9,971 nucleotides of DNA from Actinomycetota bacterium (GTDB lineage: Bacteria > Actinomycetota > Acidimicrobiia > Acidimicrobiales > CADCSY01), in assembly GCA_016178435.1 (NCBI GenBank), contig JACOTK010000111.1, positions 1 through 9,971 on the forward strand, written 5' to 3'. The translations under genes were made by a program, and so were the position numbers. Below, piece after piece: positions 6,545 through 9,971 of this stretch. Within the stretch, counting starts at the first letter, position 1, and the number at the start of each line of letters is the position of its first letter. Below the pieces are notes generated by a model, which saw nothing but the letters and a program-made list of their open reading frames with translations, had not been told where the DNA came from and did no database searches.

Positions 6545-7468
6545 ATGGACCTTCGCCAGCTTGCTGCCCTCACTGCCGTCGCCGACACGGGAACCTTTTC
6601 GGCAGCGGCCGACCTGCTCCACACCGTGCAGTCGAACGTGTCGACTCATGTCGCCCGCCTCGAGCGGGAGATGGGTGTCACGCTGGTCGACCGCTCGGCA
6701 GGCTGTCTGACCGAGGAGGGCAGCCTCGTCGTGAGCCGTGCCCGTCGCGTGCAGGCCGAGCTCGACGCGCTCATGGCCGACGTCGCCTCGCTTCGCAACG
6801 TCGTTGCCGGTCAGGTCCGCATGGGCATCATCGGCACGACCGGACGGTGGCTGGTCCTTCCCCTCCTGACCACCATGAGTGAGCTGCATCCCCAGGTGCG
6901 CATGTCGGTCCTGGAGGGCAACACGACCGCCCTCCTCCCCCAGTTGCTCGTCGGTTCCATCGACCTGGCGGTGGTCAACCTTCCGATCACCGACCCCGAT
7001 GTGGTGGTCAGCCGCCTCTTCGAGGAAGATCTGATCCTGGTCGCCCCGTCCCATCATCCACTCGCATCCCGTGAGGCAGTCACGGTGCAGGATCTCGCCG
7101 CGCACGAGTTGTTGCTCCCACCACAGGGAACCTCCATACGAGTCGAGCTCGACCGCGTGGCCGAGGAGGCAGGGGTCGTGATGCGACCGAAGGCCGAGCT
7201 CGACGGCCTGCGCCTCCTTGCCTCCCTTGCCTTCGACGGCTTCGGGGCCGCCGTGCTGCCCTCGAGCGCCGCCCCGAGTTGGCTGAGCGGCAGTTGGACC
7301 CGGGTGCCCATCACCGGCATCGGGCGCCGACGCGTGGGCATGGCAAGACGACGCCGAGGCTTGCTGTCCGCGCCGGCGCGCGCGCTGCAAGAGGTGCTCC
7401 ACGCCATGGTCACGGAGAGCTCCGTTTCCTACGCCGGCATTCATCCCTCGCCCACGGCCATCAACTGA
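6545..7468 (+). CDS. LysR-family transcriptional regulator
   Basis: This 307-residue protein has the standard LysR layout. The N-terminal winged helix-turn-helix begins MDLRQLAAL and carries TGTFSAAADLLHTVQSNVST (15-34), then a linker helix to about 88. The periplasmic-binding-protein-like effector domain (about 90-290) begins VRMGIIGTTGRWLVLPLL and includes GSIDLAVVNLP (138-147) and the DGFGAAVLP turn (231-239). The ATG at 6545 fits the family N-terminus exactly; a TTG at 6527 would add residues unlike the family. Its TGA overlaps the ATG of the carboxyltransferase gene (TGATG), so it may regulate its own operon. It diverges from the GntR-led operon across the intergenic region. The inducer is unknown. 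Confidence 0.93.
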   Translation: MDLRQLAALTAVADTGTFSAAADLLHTVQSNVSTHVARLEREMGVTLVDRSAGCLTEEGSLVVSRARRVQAELDALMADVASLRNVVAGQVRMGIIGTTGRWLVLPLLTTMSELHPQVRMSVLEGNTTALLPQLLVGSIDLAVVNLPITDPDVVVSRLFEEDLILVAPSHHPLASREAVTVQDLAAHELLLPPQGTSIRVELDRVAEEAGVVMRPKAELDGLRLLASLAFDGFGAAVLPSSAAPSWLSGSWTRVPITGIGRRRVGMARRRRGLLSAPARALQEVLHAMVTESSVSYAGIHPSPTAIN

Positions 7469-8841
7469 TGGCGCTCGCCTCCAAGCCCTCCTCCGGTCGT
7501 GGCGCCACCACGCTGCGATCCCGATCGAAGGGAACCGTTTCCGCCCAGGTGACCGAGCTCGGTGGGCGCACCGTGGTGCAGGCGCGCATCGATCCGACGG
7601 TCCGGCGGGGCGCCCTCGATGAGGTCAGCGGCCTCAACCTGGCCGCCGCCGCACGCCTGGCACTCGACCAACGGCTTCCCCTCGTGGCCGTGATCACCTC
7701 GAGTGGCGCCGACGTCAACGACGGCGTGGCAGCGCTGCACGGCTGGGGCACCGCCGCCGCGGCGCTGGCCGCCTGCAGCGGTGTGGTCCCCAGCGTCTTT
7801 GTCGTCACCGGCCCCACGGTGAGTGGCCCCTCGCTGCTCTTGGGCCTCGCCGACATCGTCATCTTCACCGAGACGGCGTCGGCCTACGTGATGGGACCGG
7901 GCTCGGTCGAGTCCTTCACGGGCGAGGTGGTCACGGTGGAGACCCTCGGGGGCGCCAACGTGCACCGTTCCCACACCGGCGTTGCCGCCGCGATCGTCCC
8001 CGATGAGCTCGCCGGACTTGAGCTGGCCGAGGTGATCATCGCGTTGTTGCCGGGAAATTGCGACGAGGAGCCCCCGTCATGGCCCAACACCGACCCGATC
8101 GGGCGACTCACCCCCGAGGCGGGCGACTGCCTGCCCACCACCGCAACGGGCAGCTATGACATTCGCAACGTGATCCACGCGATCGCCGATGACGGTGACT
8201 TCGTCGAGCTGTGGGCGGGATGGGCACGCAACATGGTTGTCGGCCTCACCACCATCGGCGGCCGGGCGATCGGCGTGCTCGGCAACCAGCCCATGGCTCT
8301 GGCGGGCACGCTCAACATCCCCGCCAGCCAGAAGGGCGCACGATTCGTCGCGTTCTGCGATGCGTTCAACATCCCGCTCGTGACGCTGGTGGACACGCCC
8401 GGATTCTTCCCGGGCAAGGATCTCGAATGGCGGGGCATGATCCGCCACGGCGCCCAGCTCGTCGGAGCCTACGCCCGGGCGACGGTCCCACGGGTGTGCG
8501 TGTTGTTGCGCAAGGCCTACGGCGGGGCCTACATCGTGATGGACTCCAAGCGGATGGGCAACGACGTCTGCCTCGCCTGGCCGACGGCCGAGCTTGCCGT
8601 CATGGGCGCACGTCAGGCCGTCGAGGTGCTCCACCGACGCGAGACCGACGAGGTGAAGGCCCTCCACGAGGCCACCTACACCGAGACGCTGCTCAACCCG
8701 TGGATCGCGGCCGAACGAGGGTTGATCGACATGGTCATCGAGCCGGCGGAAACCCGCCGTGTCGTGGCCGAGGCACTCGAGATGCTGACGACGAAGAGAG
8801 AGGTCCTCGGTCCGCGCCGCCACGACAACCTGCCGCTGTGA
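7468..8841 (+). CDS. acyl-CoA carboxylase carboxyltransferase (beta) subunit, short and divergent in the N-domain
   Basis: The 457-residue product resembles PccB/AccD carboxyltransferases, which move CO2 from carboxybiotin to an acyl-CoA. The C-terminal (carboxybiotin) half is well conserved: GNQPMALAGTLNI (272-284), DTPGFFPGKD (309-318), IRHGAQL (325-331), RKAYGGAYIVM (348-358), LAWPTAELAVMGA (369-381), NPWIAAERG (410-418) and the NLPL end. The N-terminal half is divergent. The usual SGGAR-QEG segment is SSGADVNDG (78-86), and GP-AGGAVY is GPTVSGPSLL (115-124). The first 50-70 residues of typical homologues, with the KLTARER region, are absent. The start is the ATG at 7468 sharing a base with the LysR stop; the longer reading frame upstream is only LysR in another frame. 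No biotin carboxylase or carrier gene is in the window. Substrate and activity are uncertain. Confidence 0.88.
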   Translation: MALASKPSSGRGATTLRSRSKGTVSAQVTELGGRTVVQARIDPTVRRGALDEVSGLNLAAAARLALDQRLPLVAVITSSGADVNDGVAALHGWGTAAAALAACSGVVPSVFVVTGPTVSGPSLLLGLADIVIFTETASAYVMGPGSVESFTGEVVTVETLGGANVHRSHTGVAAAIVPDELAGLELAEVIIALLPGNCDEEPPSWPNTDPIGRLTPEAGDCLPTTATGSYDIRNVIHAIADDGDFVELWAGWARNMVVGLTTIGGRAIGVLGNQPMALAGTLNIPASQKGARFVAFCDAFNIPLVTLVDTPGFFPGKDLEWRGMIRHGAQLVGAYARATVPRVCVLLRKAYGGAYIVMDSKRMGNDVCLAWPTAELAVMGARQAVEVLHRRETDEVKALHEATYTETLLNPWIAAERGLIDMVIEPAETRRVVAEALEMLTTKREVLGPRRHDNLPL

Positions 8842-9257
8842 TGGAAGGCCGAGAGGTGTTGGAGGTCTCCCGGTCGCTTCGCATCCCGCTGAGCGAGATC
8901 ACCATCCGGGCGACGACGAGCAGCGGACCGGGCGGCCAGCACGCCAACCGGTCCCAGACCCGCATCGACGTGCGCTTCGACGTTGCCGGCTCCGCCTCGC
9001 TCGGACCCCGGCAACGAGCGAGGCTGCTGGAGCGACTCGGTCCCGTCGTGCAGGCCGTGGCGGGCGACGAACGCTCGCAGGCACGCAATCGCCAACTGGC
9101 CCTCGATCGTCTGGCCGCCAAGCTCGCCGACGCACTCAAGGTGGACGCCCCTCGCCGGGCCACCCGCCCCACCCTGGGTTCGGTGACCCGCCGCCTCGAC
9201 TCCAAGCGCCGGCAGTCGCAGCGCAAACAACAGCGACGCCCCACCCACGACGATTGA
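8841..9257 (+). CDS. arfB: alternative ribosome-rescue factor ArfB-type peptidyl-tRNA hydrolase
   Basis: The 138-residue protein matches the ArfB/YaeJ family in length and layout. It has a single release-factor catalytic domain with SSGPGGQHANRSQTRIDVRFD, the Gly-Gly-Gln at 31-33, and a basic C-terminal tail (about 105-134, with SKRRQSQRKQQRR). It lacks the codon-recognition domains of RF1/RF2. ArfB inserts its tail into the empty mRNA channel of a stalled ribosome and hydrolyses the peptidyl-tRNA through GGQ (family knowledge). The ATG at 8841 shares a base with the carboxyltransferase stop (TGATG). No Shine-Dalgarno is seen, so translation probably depends on the upstream gene. Confidence 0.92.
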   Translation: MEGREVLEVSRSLRIPLSEITIRATTSSGPGGQHANRSQTRIDVRFDVAGSASLGPRQRARLLERLGPVVQAVAGDERSQARNRQLALDRLAAKLADALKVDAPRRATRPTLGSVTRRLDSKRRQSQRKQQRRPTHDD

Positions 9258-9320
9258 GCGCAGCGATCGAAGGCGACCTGCGCCGGCTTGACGCCCAACC
9301 TCGGGTTGATCGAGAGGTGA

Positions 9321-9396
9321 TGGTGGGCCGTACAGGACTTGAACCTGTGACCCCTTGCGTGTCGAGCAAGTGCTCTGCCAACTGAGCTAACGGCCC
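9321..9396 (-). tRNA. tRNA-Val (anticodon GAC), CCA encoded, C33
   Basis: The minus strand folds into a complete 76-base cloverleaf. The acceptor is GGGCCGT with ACGGCCC, the D stem GCTC with GAGC, the anticodon stem CTTGC with GCAAG, and the T stem ACAGG with CCTGT around TTCAAGT. It ends in discriminator A and an encoded CCA. All stems are fully paired. The seven-base anticodon loop is TCGACAC, which places GAC at 34-36 and therefore valine. Position 33, almost always U, is C here, and position 32 is U. No other loop register gives a paired stem. It lies 71 bases downstream of the dehydrogenase gene on the same strand. Confidence 0.93.
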
Positions 9397-9467
9397 CTAT
9401 TCCGAAAGACAAAGCTAGCAGCCACGACCGGGGCGACCGCGACCGGCAACGACAAAACCGCGACGAC

Positions 9468-9971
9468 CTACGAGTCGGGCACGAAGCCCTGGCGAAGCGT
9501 GTTCTCGGTCACCACACGGGGGTCGAGGAACTGCAGGAGGTAGTCCGGCCCACCCGCCTTGGAGCCCACCCCCGACAGACCGTAACCACCGAAGGGCTGG
9601 CGGCCGACGACCGCTCCCGTGATGCCCCGGTTGATGTAGACGTTTCCCGCCCGCAACTCCTCCGAGCACCGGGTGATGCAGGCGGGCGAACGCGAGAACA
9701 GACCGGCGGTCAGGGCATAGTCGGTGCCGTTGGCAAGGGCGATGGCCTCGTCGATGTCGGCGGCGGGCGACACGGTGAGAACCGGTCCGAAGATCTCCTC
9801 GTTGACCAGACGGGCCTGAGGCTCGAGACCGACCACCACGGTCGGCCCGACGAACCATCCCCGTTCCGGAAGGTCCTCACGCTGCAGCACCACCGTCCCC
9901 TCCTCCCGGGCCAGTCGCTGATAGCCGTGAACCCGTTCGAGGGCATCGACATCGATGAGCGGGCCGACCTG
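9468..9971 (-). CDS. pruA: 1-pyrroline-5-carboxylate dehydrogenase, C-terminal part (5' end off the window)
   Basis: The reading frame enters from the right edge and stops at TAG (9468), giving the last 167 residues of an aldehyde dehydrogenase. EEIFGPVL (58-65 of the visible part) is the conserved cofactor-ribose binding segment. INRGITGAVVGRQPFGG (113-129), then GSKAGGPDYLLQF (136-148) and RVVTENTLRQGF (152-163), are characteristic of the proline-catabolic P5C dehydrogenase group rather than other aldehyde dehydrogenases. The enzyme oxidises glutamate semialdehyde to glutamate with NAD+. The catalytic Cys and Glu and the dinucleotide-binding fold lie outside the window, so activity cannot be judged. 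No proline dehydrogenase domain is visible in this part. Confidence 0.9.
   Translation of the reverse strand, partial: QVGPLIDVDALERVHGYQRLAREEGTVVLQREDLPERGWFVGPTVVVGLEPQARLVNEEIFGPVLTVSPAADIDEAIALANGTDYALTAGLFSRSPACITRCSEELRAGNVYINRGITGAVVGRQPFGGYGLSGVGSKAGGPDYLLQFLDPRVVTENTLRQGFVPDS

Noticed and set aside
7279..7467. Possible N-terminal extension of the carboxyltransferase
   Set aside because: The extra 63 residues are the LysR C-terminus read in another frame and do not resemble the N-terminus of the family. The overlapping ATG at 7468 is the better start.
9290..9320. Possible terminator after the tRNA gene
   Set aside because: CCTC and GAGG can form only a 4-bp stem with a long loop, and there is no U tract on the minus strand.
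9397..9467. GGTCG-rich stretch between the dehydrogenase and tRNA genes
   Set aside because: Several GGTCG copies occur on the minus strand, but they are irregular, make no convincing hairpin, and fit ordinary high-G+C composition. No tRNA promoter could be assigned with confidence.

Overview
The window is high-G+C DNA with dense, overlapping genes, GTG starts and two promoters that look leaderless. This suggests an actinobacterium, perhaps a deep-branching one such as Acidimicrobiia; that placement is an inference from style, not from a marker gene. No mobile element, CRISPR array or prophage gene is visible.

Left half (1-6221, all minus strand): a transport operon reading right to left. 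It starts with a GntR/FCD-family repressor (5475-6221). Next come a double-domain ABC ATPase (3925-5478) and two ABC permeases (2840-3928 and 1890-2843), each joined to the previous gene by a 4-base ATGA overlap. After a 91-base, U-poor leader comes a BMP/PnrA-type substrate-binding lipoprotein (611-1798). Its stop codon overlaps the GTG start of an isochorismatase-fold protein that runs off the left edge (1-611). The transporter type points to uptake of a nucleoside, purine or related N-heterocycle. The isochorismatase-like protein has lost all three catalytic residues of its family, so it is probably a pseudoenzyme. A perfect TGTATACA palindrome lies over the start codon of the repressor gene and is the likely autoregulatory operator.

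Centre (6222-6544): a 323-base divergent intergenic region. It holds apparent leaderless promoters for both flanking genes and a 5-3-5 dyad upstream of the LysR gene. It also holds a striking pair of adjacent hairpins, each with an exact G8 tract in the loop region, enclosed by a 7-bp outer stem. On the minus strand the second hairpin is followed by five U residues, as in an intrinsic terminator. Nothing in the flanking genes explains this element, and it is the best candidate here for an undescribed RNA.

Right half (6545-9257, plus strand): a LysR regulator, a short and divergent acyl-CoA carboxylase carboxyltransferase subunit, and an ArfB-type ribosome-rescue hydrolase. They are joined by two TGATG junctions, which suggests translational coupling. 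Then on the minus strand come a tRNA-Val(GAC) with an encoded CCA end and an unusual C at position 33 (9321-9396), and the C-terminal part of a 1-pyrroline-5-carboxylate dehydrogenase (9468-9971) that enters from the right edge.
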